Assembly (NCBI GenBank): GCA_023935145.1
Contig: CM043698.1
Location: 33,947,001 to 34,011,000, forward strand
Length of the DNA stretch: 64,000 nt
Direction of reading: 5' to 3'
Source: Bretschneidera sinensis
Taxonomy: Eukaryota > Streptophyta > Magnoliopsida > Brassicales > Akaniaceae
The first letter of the stretch is position 1. Each line of letters begins with the position of its first letter. Shown piece after piece: positions 50,503 to 61,209 of the stretch. The position numbers were made by a program, and so were the translations under genes. The notes under the pieces are model-generated. The model ran no database searches. It was not told the origin of the DNA and saw only the letters and a program-made list of their open reading frames with translations.

Positions 50503-51489
50503 AGTTTTTGGGAAGGGTCTGGGTTGGCTGCCTTTTTCACTCCACAGTGGGCCTTAAGGGTGGATGAATCCGTGTTCGCCCACCCAAAGGTCGCTCGTGA
50601 GCACCTTGTTCTAGGAATCCCTCCTCGCGACATGGTAGATGTTTCGTCAAAACCTATCTAGACGCTCTACTCAGCTGCAGAGGTCAGCTTATCCCAGGTA
50701 ATGCTTGTTTTGTCTTTTAGTTGGCTTATATATTGCAATTGTTTTTTAACGAGGCCGTTTTTTAGTCCGGAGTCCTTACTGGGGTGCTTTCTCAGCGCAC
50801 TATGGATTTGACCAACCGTTTAGCCAAGGCTGAGTACAAATTGGAGGAATCTCAGGGCTTAGTTCATGACCTATCTCGTGCTCTCGAGGTGGCTGAGAGG
50901 GATAGAATAGAGGCCATTTTTGAGAGGGACCACCGGCGCTAGGCTAAGGATGTCCTTAGGGAAGAGTTAGACCTAATCTGGTCAGAGCTGGAAGAGTTCC
51001 GGAGGAAGGTAGCAGAGAGAGACCTGCTCCAATCCGTGTTGGATAAGGTCTGCCTTCGTGCCATGGAGAAGGAGGAATCCTTAACGGAGAAGGGAGCCAC
51101 TCAGTACCTTGAAGATTTTAATGAAGCCAAGAGAAAGGCTGCATCCCTTTTCCCGGAGGTGGATTTTTCCGGCCTTGACTTGGCTGCTGACTCAAAAGAG
51201 TCCGGTGCTGCTGCTTCGGGAGGGGGCACAGAGGATACTACTATATCTGGCATTCAGAAGGGTCCAGGGAGGGAGGCCCAGCCAGCCCCAGAAGGCGAGG
51301 CCATGGAGGCAGAAGATGGAGAGGTCAAGGAAGGGGGTGACGACGAGGCCCACGAGATTCCTGCTTCTATAGAATAAACTTATGTTTTTGTACCCGGGGC
51401 CGATAGTGCCTAACTTTTGTATTTCTTTCCTACCTTAATGAACTTTTGGAGTTAAAACTTCGTACTTTATTAATCTTTCGCATTTATAT

Positions 51490-52742
51490 TTCATTGATAA
51501 AATTTTCAGAGATTCTTCGTGTTCCAAGTGCGTGGGATGGGTTTGCCATCCATATCCTCGAGCTCATAGGTACCGACCCGACACACCCTTCGGATCCAGT
51601 ACAAGCCTTCCCAATTTGAAACGAGTTTTCTTATGTGGCGAGGATGGGACACTTCGCTCTTTCGAAGAACAAGGTCATGCAGCTTAAAATCCTTGTGTCA
51701 AACCCTGGAGTTATAGTATCTAGCTCCCCTCTGCTGGTAGGCAGCCAAGCGAATTTAGGCTTTGTCCTGGGCTTCATCGATTAGGTCTGCATTCATTCGC
51801 AATCCTTCTTAGTTGTTACTTGGTTCAAAGCATTGCATACGTACAAATGGAACTCCCATTTCGAGGGGAATGACGGCCTCTGATCCATGCATCATGAAGA
51901 ATGGGGTTTCTCCTGTCGGTGTTCGTACAGTCATTCAATAAGCCTAGAGGATGTTGGAGAGTTGTTCAATCAACTGTCTATCTGCTTCGTTAATCCTCCT
52001 TTTGACTCATTGGAGGAGCATCCTATTAGTCACTTCGGCTTGGCTATTGGCTTGTGGATACCCAACGAATGAGAACCGATGTTCGATGTGGAGATCGTCA
52101 CAGAATGTTTTGAACCGAAAGCTATCAAATTGCTTCCCATTATCGGTGATCAGTATTCGAGGAATCCCGAATCGGCATACTATTGACTTCTAGAAAAACT
52201 TCCAGGTTTGGTGATCCGTGATGCTGGCTAGTGGTTCCGCCTCAACCTACTTAGTGAAGTAATCAACGGCCACGATGAGGTGCTTCTTTTGCCCAGCAGC
52301 CGTGGGGAAAGGACCGAGGATATCCATCCCCCACATAGTGAAAGGGGAGGGGACTAGTGATAGAGACAAGAGGGTTTGCAGGTTGGTGCGATATTGGAGA
52401 ATATTGTTGATAGTTCTTACATTTCTTGACTAAATCAGCTGCATCATCTTTCATTGTGGGCCAGTAATACCCTTGACGGAGAACTTTGAGGGCTAAGGCC
52501 TGGGCTTCCAGGTGATTTCCATATATTCCTTCATGGATTTCTCGGAGAGCATAGTCGGCCTCTTGCGTTTCGAGGCACAGTAGGTAAGACAGGGTTAGGG
52601 CCCTTTTGTACAATTGCCCTTCAATGAGGGTGAATCGGGAAGCACGGGAGATTAGTTTCCTAGCTTGTTCTTTTTGCTCCGGTACTATGCCCTCCCTCAA
52701 ATACCAGAGGATTGGGTCCATCCATGTTGCTTCCTTTTCCAC
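51490..52742 (-). pseudogene. Outer gypsy integrase, degenerate
   Basis: The zinc-binding region is in the 52742-52263 frame (H-E-G-I-Y-G-N-H ... KKCKNYQQY, where the last Cys is replaced by Tyr). After a frame change near 52340 the core reads MDILGPFPTAAGQKK (first Asp), ITDNGKQFDS (second Asp) and GYPQANSQAEVTNR (Glu), interrupted by stops such as K-stop-V-E-A. C-terminal remnants run to about 51490. Several changes are C-to-T or G-to-A. Integrase would insert the element's cDNA. Confidence 0.8.
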
Positions 52743-53453
52743 TGGTAGGACTGGAGCTTCGTCTATACTTATGAAGGAGAAGGTTTCCTTTTAGACTGCT
52801 TGGGTTGGTGCCAGATGTCTGGAGGAGGCCAAGTTGGCCAAAGCATCTGCCTTGGAGTTTTTAGCTCGGGGGATCTGAGTTATCCGGAACGTCTTGAAGT
52901 TGGCGGCGAGCTTCTTCACTTCTTAGAGATATCAGGCGAGCTTCTCTCCCCGAGCCTCAAATTCTCCCTTTACCTAACTTATTACCAGTTAAGAGTCACT
53001 GAATATATCCAGAACCTCGACGACTAATACCTTGGCCAATCTTAGACCAGCTATGAGGGCTTCGTACTCTGCCTTATTATTGGAGGTCTTAAACTCAAAC
53101 CTTAATGCGTACTTGATCGTAAATATTTTTGGACTATAAAGAATGAGTCTTGCCCCACTCCCCAGTGAATTAGAGGATCTGTCTACGTGGAGGGTCCACC
53201 CTGAAAAGGGTTTATTGGCCACCGATGCTGTGGGCTCATCCAGATCCATGGACAGGGTTGTCTCTTCAATGAAGTCGGCCAATGCCTGGCCTTTGATTAC
53301 CTGTCAGGGCCGGTAGTGGATGTCGAACTCTCCTAGCTCTACTGCCCACTTCACCATTCTTCCAGAAACATTTGGGTTATGCAAGACCTGCTTTAGGGGC
53401 TGATCTGTCAGAAGGATGATGGTATGTGCCTGGAAATAGGGTCGGAGTTTATG

Positions 53454-53458
53454 TGTAA
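53454..53458 (+). repeat. Target duplication of the inserted solo LTR, left
   Basis: TGTAA, four of five bases like TGTAG at 54908-54912. Confidence 0.6.
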
Positions 53459-54907
53459 TGATGAGAGTCATAAAATGCATCTTATCAGTACTTAATTGTT
53501 AGCATTTTAGGGTTGATCTAGGTTTTAATTGCACTTTTATATATTAACAACTCTAAAGTATCATTCTTGGATCATTGATCTATTTTGGTGCATTTTCAGG
53601 TACTTTAAGCTCAAGAGAGGAGGAAAATTTATCATTGCTTAAAGCACAAAGACTCAAGGCATACTAGAGTGAAGGAATGCTTCCGAAAGGACAAGATAGA
53701 GGGCTCAAAAGAGCAACAACTACTGCCCGCACTGGAAAGGAGTTTCACTAAATTGCCAGAATTGCCCGTATAGATCAATCATCTTTGAAAATTAAACTGT
53801 ATTGATACAAGAAGAACCAGGAGATGAGCCATATATGCTTAGAAAGGTCCGGAAGTCTATTTTCTGGAGAATTTTATGGTTTATCAAACGGATTTTTCTA
53901 GAGAAAGTTATGGCAGTTTTAGTAGACAAAGGTCAGGCTGTGCGGGCTGTGCGGGATTTCAGCGTGATTTTGGGCTTAAATCCCACATCCCACATCGGCT
54001 GGAAAACATATTTCTATATCTCACATCCCACATCGGATGAAAAACACATTGCACTCTTGGTATTTGCTTATATAAGACCCATTCCACTTTAGCTTTGGAA
54101 ATCGGGGATGAATCCAGAGGGCCTTTAGGAGCAATCCAGAGGGCCTTTAAGAGGAACTCGAAGTTTAAAGTTTGAAGGTCGGGAGAGATGATCGTCGGGA
54201 GGCCGGAGGCAACTCGAGGACGCATGAGCCCCATGGCCGGCTAGTCTCCAAGCAAGGCGAAAGGATGAATCCCTAGGTGTAGTTGTTCTTATTTTTCCTT
54301 TATTTGATTCGGTTGTAGTTGGAATTATTTTCGTTAAATATTGTTATGTTTTATTCTTTAATTTAATTAGTAGATTTATTATAACTCTGGTGGTTGCATG
54401 CTTCTTTTCCATATAAGTTCAGTCAGACTTTTCTTATGTGTACCTGTTTGGGTGTGATTGAGTCCGGTAGATCTCTTTTATAGATTTGTCAATTGCTGCG
54501 GTATCGTCGTTTAGATATATCATCGTCTCTTAATAATTTATAAGTTAGGTCATGTGTGCTTGAAAGTAAAGAAGATTTCATAACAATTACATTAGGATTT
54601 ATAAATGCGCTTTAATTGAATATTTTTCGATTGCCTATTTGGGATGTGAAACTTGCAATCGAGATAAAAACAACTGAATCAAGCTAGGATTAGAGCAACG
54701 AACCTAGGGAGGATTTCCGGAACCTTGTCATTTTTATTTTAAAACTTATTTACACAATTACCCTTTTTCTCAAACAACTCAGATTCTTTTAATCTCTTAT
54801 CGTTTGTGTTGAGGTTTACACCTTCTGTTGTACTTAACTTGTTTCCCTGTGGAATCGACACCCCAAAACTATACTACAATAACCGTGTTATGTTTTGGGC
54901 GTAATCA
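53459..54907 (+). mobile_element. Solo LTR, 1449 bp, inside the RNase H region
   Basis: It begins TGATGAGAGTCATAAAATGC and ends GGGCGTAATCA, with TGAT..ATCA ends and near-identical 5-bp flanks. Near its end, CCCTGTGGAATCGACACCCC is the kind of sequence found just before the end of plant gypsy LTRs, and the Athila LTR here has CCCTGTGGATTCGAC at the corresponding place. TATATAAGACC near 54069 could be its TATA box. Open frames inside it have no recognisable domain. Confidence 0.82.
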
Positions 54908-54912
54908 TGTAG
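54908..54912 (+). repeat. Target duplication of the inserted solo LTR, right
   Basis: TGTAG, partner of TGTAA at 53454-53458. Confidence 0.6.
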
Positions 54913-55282
54913 CTACTACTAGGGCTTAGGCCATATTCTCAATAGGAGGATACCTTGTCTCAACTTCGTGGAGAATTCTACTGACATAGTAAATAGGCTT
55001 CTAGATGCCTGCTTCTTCTCGGATGAGGACAGATGCCACAGTGCTCTGCTCGGCTGACAAATAAAGGAATAACTCCTCACTTGGGAGTGACTTGGTTAAG
55101 AGTGTTGGTGAACTCAGATATTTCTTCAAATCTTCAAAGGCTTCCTGGCAACTCTCGAATCAAGAGAAATCTTTTGCTTTCTTATGACCTTAAAGAAAGG
55201 CAAACATCTTTCCGCACATTTAGACATGAATCAATTCAGGGCTGTGACTGTACCGGTAAGCCGCTGGACTTCTTTAACGGAC

Positions 55283-56164
55283 TTAGGGGGTCATATTGAG
55301 GATGGCCTTTATCTTTTCCATGTTGACTTTTATTCCTCTTTGGGTGACCATAAACCCTAGGAATTTTCCCCCGGTTACCTCGAACGCACACTTGGAAGGA
55401 TTCAACCTCATGTAGTGTTTGCGCAGTACTCCGAATGCTTCTTCCAAGTAGAAACAATTGTTTCGTGCTTCTGCGCTTTTAACCAGCATGTCATCCATAT
55501 AGACCTCCATATTTTGCCCTATCTGCTCCTTGAAGATTTTGTTTACCAACCTCTGATAGGTTGCCTCGACGTTTTTGAGCCCGAAGTGCATGACTTTGTA
55601 GCAGTACAATCCTCGATTAATGATGAAGGTGGTCTTGTCGTGGTCTGGTTTATGCATGAAGATTTGATTATAGTCGGAGTATACGTCCATGAAAGAAAGG
55701 AGTTCATGCCCTAAGGTGGCGTCTACGATCTGGTCGACTCGAGAGAGAGGGAAGCTGTCCTTTAGGCAGGCCTTGTTTAAATTGATGAAGTCAATACAAA
55801 TACGCCACTTGCCACTGGCTTTTCGAACCATTACCACATTAGACACCCACTCAGGGTACCTTGCCTCTATGATGAAACTGGCTTCCAGCAGTTTATCTAC
55901 CTTAGTATTGATAGCCACCTGGCGCTCGGGGGCAAAGGTTCTCTTTTTTTGAATGACTGGCTTGCATTTGGGATCCACATTCAGGCGGTGCTCGATGGTT
56001 CCAAGGTTGATCCCCGGTATGTCCGATGCTGACCAAACGAACAGGTCTTTGTTTTTCTGGAGAAGGGAGAAGAGTTCTTTCCTGTGCTCTTCAGAGAGGC
56101 TTGCACCTATTTGGATGGTTCTAGTAGGGTCCTCCCCGAGGGGTATTGGGGTTAGCTCCTCCAC
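55283..56164 (-). pseudogene. Outer gypsy reverse transcriptase
   Basis: The longest intact piece of pol. It runs from ELTPIPLG through WSASDIPGI, EWVSNVVMVRKASGKWRICI and DFINLNKAC to the catalytic box EVYMDDMLVKS and the thumb GFMVTQRGIKVN. The first catalytic Asp region reads FMDVYSDYNQI (usually DAYSGYNQI). The frame has no proper ATG because it is part of a polyprotein. It ends at a stop just before P-K-S-V-K-E, so the polyprotein is broken. Confidence 0.88.
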
Positions 56165-56740
56165 AGGTCGTCCTCTTGGGGTCTTCTACTTCGAGGGGCA
56201 AGGCCTCTGTCTTTTTCCCTTCTTTGACAGTGTTTAGGTAGCAGGCCCAAGAGACTTTTTGGTCTCCTCTGATCACTCCCACACCTTTACTGGTGGGAAA
56301 TTTAAATTTCAAGTGATAGGTAGAGACAACGGCCTTCAGTTTGTTAAGGGTGGGTCGGCCGATGATCATATTGTAGGAAGAGGGCTACTTGACTACCAGG
56401 AAGGTGGTCTATACTGTGGAGATCCTTTGTGCTGTTCTTGCAGTTACTGGGAGGACTGTGCTTCCTTCGGCGAACATTGGAGATCCACTGAAACTATAGA
56501 GGGGCACCGAGGCAGGCTCTAAGTGCCCATCCTTCAGCTCCATGCATTGGAAAGCATCATAAAATAATATGTTTGCGGAGCTCCCATTGTTAATCAGGAT
56601 CCGTCGTATTTCATAGTTGGCTACCATGAGAGAGACCACTACTGCATCGTCGTGAGGGATCTGCACGTCTTCTAAGTCGTCTTCTGTAAAGGAGATTACT
56701 AGCTCTGTTCTCTTTCTCTTGTGGGGACCACTAATGGAAG
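56121..56740 (-). pseudogene. Outer gypsy aspartic protease, catalytic Asp lost
   Basis: The active-site region reads RRILINNGSSANILFYDAF, where related plant elements have V-D-x-G-S-S-A-D. Both Asp codons are Asn (GAC/GAT to AAC), consistent with G-to-A decay. It continues with LPVTARTAQR and, after stops, MIIGRPTLNKLKAVVSTYHL, the usual end of this protease. It would have cut the Gag-Pol polyprotein. Confidence 0.78.
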
Positions 56741-57488
56741 CTATGGCCCTAGTGTATGCTTTACAGCTCTATCCTGAACTACCTCCCACTGCTGGGCCTC
56801 CGTAAATTGTTTTGATGATTCGGGTAGCGGTTGCCACTTCCTGCTTTTTTTGACTGGGCCCTTCTTGCTCAGTTCTGAGATTCTTTTGAGGGTCCTGCTG
56901 TTGGCGATAGGGACGCCCAACATCTCTCCTTGACGGTGTGGGTTCATCCCTTCTCCGAGGCTTAGTAAACTCTTTCAGGTATCCCCAGTTAATAAGAGCT
57001 TCAATCCACTACTTCAAGTCATGGCATTCCTCAGTGTCATGACTATAGTTCTTGTGGAACCGGCACCACCGTCTCTGGTCCCCCTCAAGATGCGGTTTCT
57101 TGGGTGGCCATTGGAGAACATACTTATCTTGGAGTTGTATGAGGATGTTGGTCCTGGTTGAATTGAGGGGGGTGAAGCCGTCTACTCGGGGGTGGGGTCG
57201 ATACCTCTTCTCTTGATGGGGCCTCTTAACTACTCCTTTCTGAGGGTTGGGGTCCTTCCTCTTCTTCTCTGTTTCTCCCTCTCTTTCCCTTCTGAAGGCT
57301 TGGTCATTCTTTGCCAGCATGTGCTTCTCAGCTCAGGCCAAAATCTCATTCATGTCTCTGGGTGGGCTCCGAGTGAGTTTGGAGTTGAAGATACCAGACC
57401 TTAATCCATTCTTAAATGCCATTACCTGAACATTTGGGTCGAGGTCAGGAATTTCCCATGCTACTGTATTGAACCGGTATATGTAGGC
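56741..57488 (-). pseudogene. Outer gypsy gag C-terminal part
   Basis: Continuation of gag after a stop at 57489. It has MAFKNGLRSG, then EILA-stop-AEKHMLAKND, a Lys/Arg-rich stretch and the retrotransposon-type zinc region WCRFHKNYSHDTEECHDLK followed by stop-W-I-E-A-L-I. The stops look like CGA-to-TGA and CAG-to-TAG changes. Confidence 0.75.
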
Positions 57489-58373
57489 TCAGAGCCTCTC
57501 CCCTCGATGTTGAATAATGTTGAAGAGGTTTTCTGAAGTTTTCTTAGGCCCCTTACTACTGAGGAAGTGCGAGGCGAAGGCGTAACTGAGCTCTTGAAAA
57601 TTGCTAATGCTTCCTGGTTTCAGACATGAGTACCAAGTACCCACTGCCTTCTCGAGAGTTAAAGGGAAGGCACGGCACATGACTGGGTCAGAATGTCGGT
57701 GCAACATAATAGTTATTTTGTAGTGCTGTAGGTGGTTCATAGGATCCGTGGAGCCATCGTACATTCTGACTTGAGGCATCTTGAAGTTGGGTGGAAGCAG
57801 GGTCTCGAGAATATCCTCCGTAAATGGAGGGTCTTGGATGCAGAGCTTGTCCCTGATACTGGGATTCCTGTGTCTCAGAGCCAAGTCTATCTTCTCTTCT
57901 ATTTCTTCAAACCGTTTATCTAAGTTGAGGTTGCTTTTTGAAGATGAGTTTTCCTTGAATCGGCTGCAGTGCAGCGAAGGCTTGGTAGGAGGCTGGTTAT
58001 AGGTTGGGTCATCTCTGCCGGATGACTCTGCTTGCTCCGAAGCTTGGTGAGGAGAGATGGGAGGTTGCTGACCTCCTCCTCGAACCTGGGCCGCTAGGTT
58101 GGCTATCATTCTGGAGAGCTCTGGGAACTGGGCTTGAGTTACTGGGGATTGAAGGTGTGCAACTATTTCTTCATAATTAGGAGAGTCGATTCCGTAGAGA
58201 TGAGGGCGCTGCTCTCTGGCATGGGGCCTCCTGCTTGGTCCAGGGGTGGTATGCTCAGGGATTATGTGGAACCTGGGTCCAGATTGGTGACTGCGGACAC
58301 TGCCTCGGATAGGGGCCGAACATGCTGTTGGGACTTCCTTGTCTATCCTTCTGGTACTGTTTCTTGGCGGCAT
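57489..58373 (-). pseudogene. Outer gypsy gag N-terminal part
   Basis: Starts with ATG at 58373 (M-P-P-R-N-S-T-R-R), 80 bases inside the primer site, and encodes about 294 residues. It has a Pro/Gln-rich N-terminus, then the capsid region MPQVRMYDGSTDPMNHLQHY and AFPLTLEKAVGTWYSCLKPG, and LSYAFASHFLSSK. It ends at a TGA that replaces an Arg-type codon in R-G-E-R-L. It would form the virus-like particle. Confidence 0.85.
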
Positions 58374-58431
58374 CGTGACAAATGAGTTCTTTTTGTATTT
58401 CTTCGCTCTCACTGTAGCGAGAGATTGTGGT

Positions 58432-58450
58432 TTCCCACAAACAGTGCCAA
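58432..58450 (-). other. Primer-binding site of the outer gypsy element
   Basis: On the minus strand TTGGCACTGTTTGTGGGAA follows the 5' LTR. This is a mutated form of TTGGCGCCGTCTGTGGG found in many plant Tat-type elements; differences include a CG-to-CA change. Confidence 0.7.
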
Positions 58451-58452
58451 TC

Positions 58453-59095
58453 TGGTGATGCCAAAATGTGATGGATGCTGACGAGGCTTGAATGCTAACG
58501 TGGCCTGGACCCTGCACAGGAAGCAAAGGTGAACTGAACACCCTCGGAAGGAGGGGAGGGGGAGACCCCCGAGGGCACTCCAAAGCTTAAGTTAGAATGA
58601 AAGCTTAAAGAGGGGGTGAGGAGGCCGAGGGCTAGGGCCAAATGAGCTTGGGCGTAAGTGGATTTTTGTCTGAATGCCCTATGAAATCCATACCTTGGCC
58701 TATTTATAGTCGTCTGCCAGCGGGGAGGCATTGATTACATGCTCAGGAGGCTGTGCTTTAGGGTGGCTGTGGCGTGCCATAAGGTGGCTGCAGGGTGGTG
58801 TGCTGTAGGGTGACTGTAGGTTTGCGTGTGCGAGCAGCTGTAGGGTGGCACGTCGTAGGGTGGCTGCGTTTGTAGGGTTGATGGATCATTCTCTATTTGG
58901 GCCGGAGTACTCATTGGGCCAGATAGTCTCCTGGGCCGGAGTGCTCTTTGGGCTGGAGAGTTTATTGGACCAGGATGCCCTTTGGGCTGGAGAGTTCACT
59001 GGGCCTTTCATTGGACCGAAGAGTTTGTTGGGCCCCTTATTAGGCGGCGAGTTTAATGGGCCACTTATTGGGCCGGAGAATTTTGGGCCACATCA
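58453..59095 (-). repeat. 5' LTR of the outer gypsy element
   Basis: 643 bases, aligned with 40932-41614. Its minus-strand TATA box CTATAAATAGG lies at about 58699-58709. Confidence 0.88.
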
Positions 59096-59100
59096 CTACC
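59096..59100 (+). repeat. Target-site duplication of the outer gypsy element, right
   Basis: CTACC, identical to 40927-40931. Confidence 0.85.
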
Positions 59101-59631
59101 ATTGACGTACTCTTGATATAAGGATGAGGTTTTTTTTTACTTTTAAATCTTCACTCCAACGAATTCATCAAAGATTTGAGATAATAAAGGTGCGTTTAGT
59201 TTTTGAAAATGAAACCATTTTCTATTTTCATTTTCATAGAAAATAAAAAAGCCCACTGAAAATATGTTTTGTCAGTGAAAAAAGAATATAATTTACTTAA
59301 TAATAATTTTATTTTTAAATTTTTTTCTTAAGAGAAAATACACAAATCCTCACAACGCCCAAAATAAACAATTGCTTAAAAGTACTTTGGTCCTGTCCTG
59401 TGTTAGATTAGATCGATTCAAAAAAAATTCTCACAATGCATAGCACACAGTTATTTCTCTTTAAAACCATTGCGGCAAGGTCCCACAAGGGACAATCGAA
59501 TTCTGTCATTGATCACGTGGACTGCACGTGAACCTGTAACTTCATATCCCTTCCATATCAATATTGGGCCCCACATATAACCCTGCTAAGCCTAAAGAAA
59601 CTCTCCACATACTGTTTTAGCTGATAATCAA
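59101..59631. other. No gene seen
   Basis: Host DNA to the right of the gypsy element. I looked for the upstream part of the phytocyanin encoded next and did not find its copper-site exon. Confidence 0.5.
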
Positions 59632-59757
59632 ATGGCATCCCACGCACCTATGCCTTCTCCTAGCTCACCAATATCCGCAGCAAGAGAAAGCACTGATTCA
59701 ATGTTCTATGGGTGGATGGCTGTCATGGTTGGCATTCTTGGGATGGACATTGCTTAA
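59632..59757 (+). pseudogene. 3' fragment of a second phytocyanin gene (GPI-signal tail)
   Basis: The frame M-A-S-H-A-P-M-P-S-P-S-S-P-I-S-A-A-R-E-S ... S-M-F-Y-G-W-M-A-V-M-V-G-I-L-G-M-D-I-A is a Pro/Ser linker followed by a hydrophobic GPI-attachment signal. It corresponds to the tail at 28170-28300, including P-S-P-x-S-P and V-G-x-L-G-M. The codons before its ATG look like the end of the cupredoxin domain, so this ATG is probably an internal Met and only the 3' end of the gene survives. Confidence 0.7.
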
Positions 59758-60065
59758 TCAATGTAGTGTTAGAAATAAAGTTATTTAATTTATTCTTTTA
59801 CTGTTTCTTTTTTCCTTGAGTGCTTAATTCACTAGCTGTAATGTTTTGTATAAGGACTTATTGATTTGTAATATTATCTTTTGATCATTATTCAAATTTT
59901 GTTATGAAAAAAAGAAAAATTACAAGATATGTGTAAATCCCTAGCACTTAAACCCACACTCAATCCTTTCATGTTTTCTCTCACTTTGAATGAATAGGAT
60001 CACTTTTTAGCTCAAACTTTTTTTTAAAGGTAGCTCAACCTTAATGTGCTTTAAGTAAAAGAGTT
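59758..60065. other. No gene seen
   Basis: Phytocyanin 3' flank, AT-rich. Confidence 0.45.
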
Positions 60066-61209
60066 TAATGAAAAGAAAGTGCAAACTCAGTTTATAGTGG
60101 TTCGGCAATATCGAATTCCTTCCGACCCTACGTTCACTTTCTTCAAGAAACCTTCTTGAAGTAATCCACTAAAACTTTTAGTCATACAACTTCGCAGGTG
60201 TTGTACAAACCTTACAACCAATCCCTTCCTCTCGGAAGCTATCCCCTTCATTGCGGAAGCTAATCCCTTCCTTACAAGAAATAATCCCTTCCTCACGAAA
60301 ACTAATCCCTTCCTCACGGAAGCTTACAAAGAAGTGTTTAATTTTAAACACTCTAAGAGTTATTACAACTCTTTCCCCTTTACAATAAATGTGATTTACT
60401 ATAAATTAAATGGTAGAGAGATAGCAATGAATGCTTTTACAAATGAACAATATCTCTTTTTCAAGAATAAGCTTGAAGAATAGCTCAACAATAAATTTTT
60501 CAAAGCTTTTGAGAATTAATGAGAAAATTTATGAATTGAATGTGTTATCATCTGCTTTTTAATGCTCATTGAAGTGAGTTTATATGGCCTTGAATCAATA
60601 TGACCGTTAGACACTGACATGGTAGGTTTGGTGCATTAAATGCTCAACTCTCGCGTCTCAAACGGTCGTATTTTCTAATTACCAGTCGATTGGGTCTTTG
60701 TACTAATTGACTGAGTCAAGTGAGAAATCTCACTTTTAAGCTATGGAAGAGTACCAGTCGATTGGGTTCTAAGCACCAGTCGACTGAGAACTTACTGTCC
60801 CAGATGCCAATCGACTGGGTGCTCTACATTAGTCGACTCGGGTTATTCTGTCCCATACCCTAGTCGACTGGTACATTTGAGCCAGTCGACTAGGTTGCCC
60901 TTCACCCAATTTTTCAGTGATAAAACTATTTTTGACTTGAAAATATTTGAATTAATAGTTTTTGTCAAAATTATTTTGTAAAAAGAGCCATAAGACAAGC
61001 TACGTACTTGAACATAAGAGATTTACAGTTGGTTTCAATACCTTAATGCCTATTCTATATCTTTTGTCTTATCTTGGCGTATGATACTGGTTGAGTTCTT
61101 GCATCATGTTTATTTGCTGAAAGCTTTTACTATTTAAACACTTAGATAAAACTATTAGCACAATTAGAGTAGTGTTTTGTCATTATTAAAATTAGATAAG
61201 GGTCAACAA
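60066..61209 (+). mobile_element. 5'-truncated LTR related to the solo LTR at 15591
   Basis: From TTTATAGTGGTTCGGCAATA onward it follows the 15591-16737 LTR: TTCCGACCCTACG, TCCACTAAAA, repeated CGGAAGCTAATCCCTTCC units (60240-60330), AGTCGACTGG palindromes (60680-60900) and the end AAGGGTCAACA. The TGTAGACT start is missing. After the end, TTTTTTATGATGGCAAAAC is nearly the reverse complement of GTTTTGTCATTATTAAAA just before it, so the end region can fold back. Confidence 0.75.

Larger units (their letters stand above)
43715..51377 (+). pseudogene. Antisense 'putative gypsy-type transposon' gene, interrupted
   Basis: The first part (43715-44095) starts M-S-C-G-S-D and is Ser/Glu-rich. After in-frame stops (C-S-S-stop near 44093, 44205) the frame continues with LYPFICLVLRYFG, VPNLVSLILTFITVCQEVGG and FKAYFQLSR, which resembles the plant family I recall as Pfam Transposase_28. 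An intron-like gap ends at TTTTTGCGCAG (44695), then comes a basic segment EMASRAKCMAHERKRA and a Pro-rich linker. The Athila element cuts in at 44896. After it (50511 on) the frame resumes with WALRVDESVFAHPKVAREHL. A GT..AG intron follows (50698-50764), then a coiled coil (TNRLAKAEYKLEESQGL onward, one stop at 50941) and an acidic tail ending 51377. It converges with pol. Function unknown; now dead. Confidence 0.7.
52989..55282 (-). pseudogene. Outer gypsy RNase H region, split by a solo LTR
   Basis: The reverse-transcriptase connection continues left of 55283 (S-V-K-E-V-Q-R-L-T-G) and reaches SRILHEVETRYPPIE and ALVVA at 54913. It then resumes at 53458 with HKLRPYFQAHTIILLTDQPL and MVKWAVELGEFDI. 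The RNase H part (53282-52989) has VDRSSNS where DGSS is usual, and NNKAEYEALIAGL. Removing the 53459-54907 insertion and one target copy joins A-L-V-V-A directly to T-H-K-L-R-P, which confirms the reading. Confidence 0.82.
40932..59095 (-). mobile_element. Tat-like Ty3/gypsy LTR retrotransposon, host of nested insertions
   Basis: An 18,164-base composite bounded by LTRs (40932-41614 and 58453-59095) and perfect CTACC duplications. Reading right to left on the minus strand: 5' LTR, primer-binding site, gag, protease, reverse transcriptase, RNase H and integrase. Then come an oppositely oriented gene (43715-51377), a 48-bp minisatellite, a polypurine tract and the 3' LTR. The TTGGCACTGTTTGTGGG primer site, the pol order and the extra antisense gene suit the Tat lineage of plant gypsy elements; the lineage is inferred from memory. 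An Athila-like element (44897-50502) and a solo LTR (53459-54907) lie inside. Without them the element is about 11.1 kb. Many stops and frameshifts make it inactive. Confidence 0.88.

Noticed and set aside
53802..54234. Open frames in the solo LTR
   Set aside because: They lie within a mobile-element LTR and share no features with known proteins.
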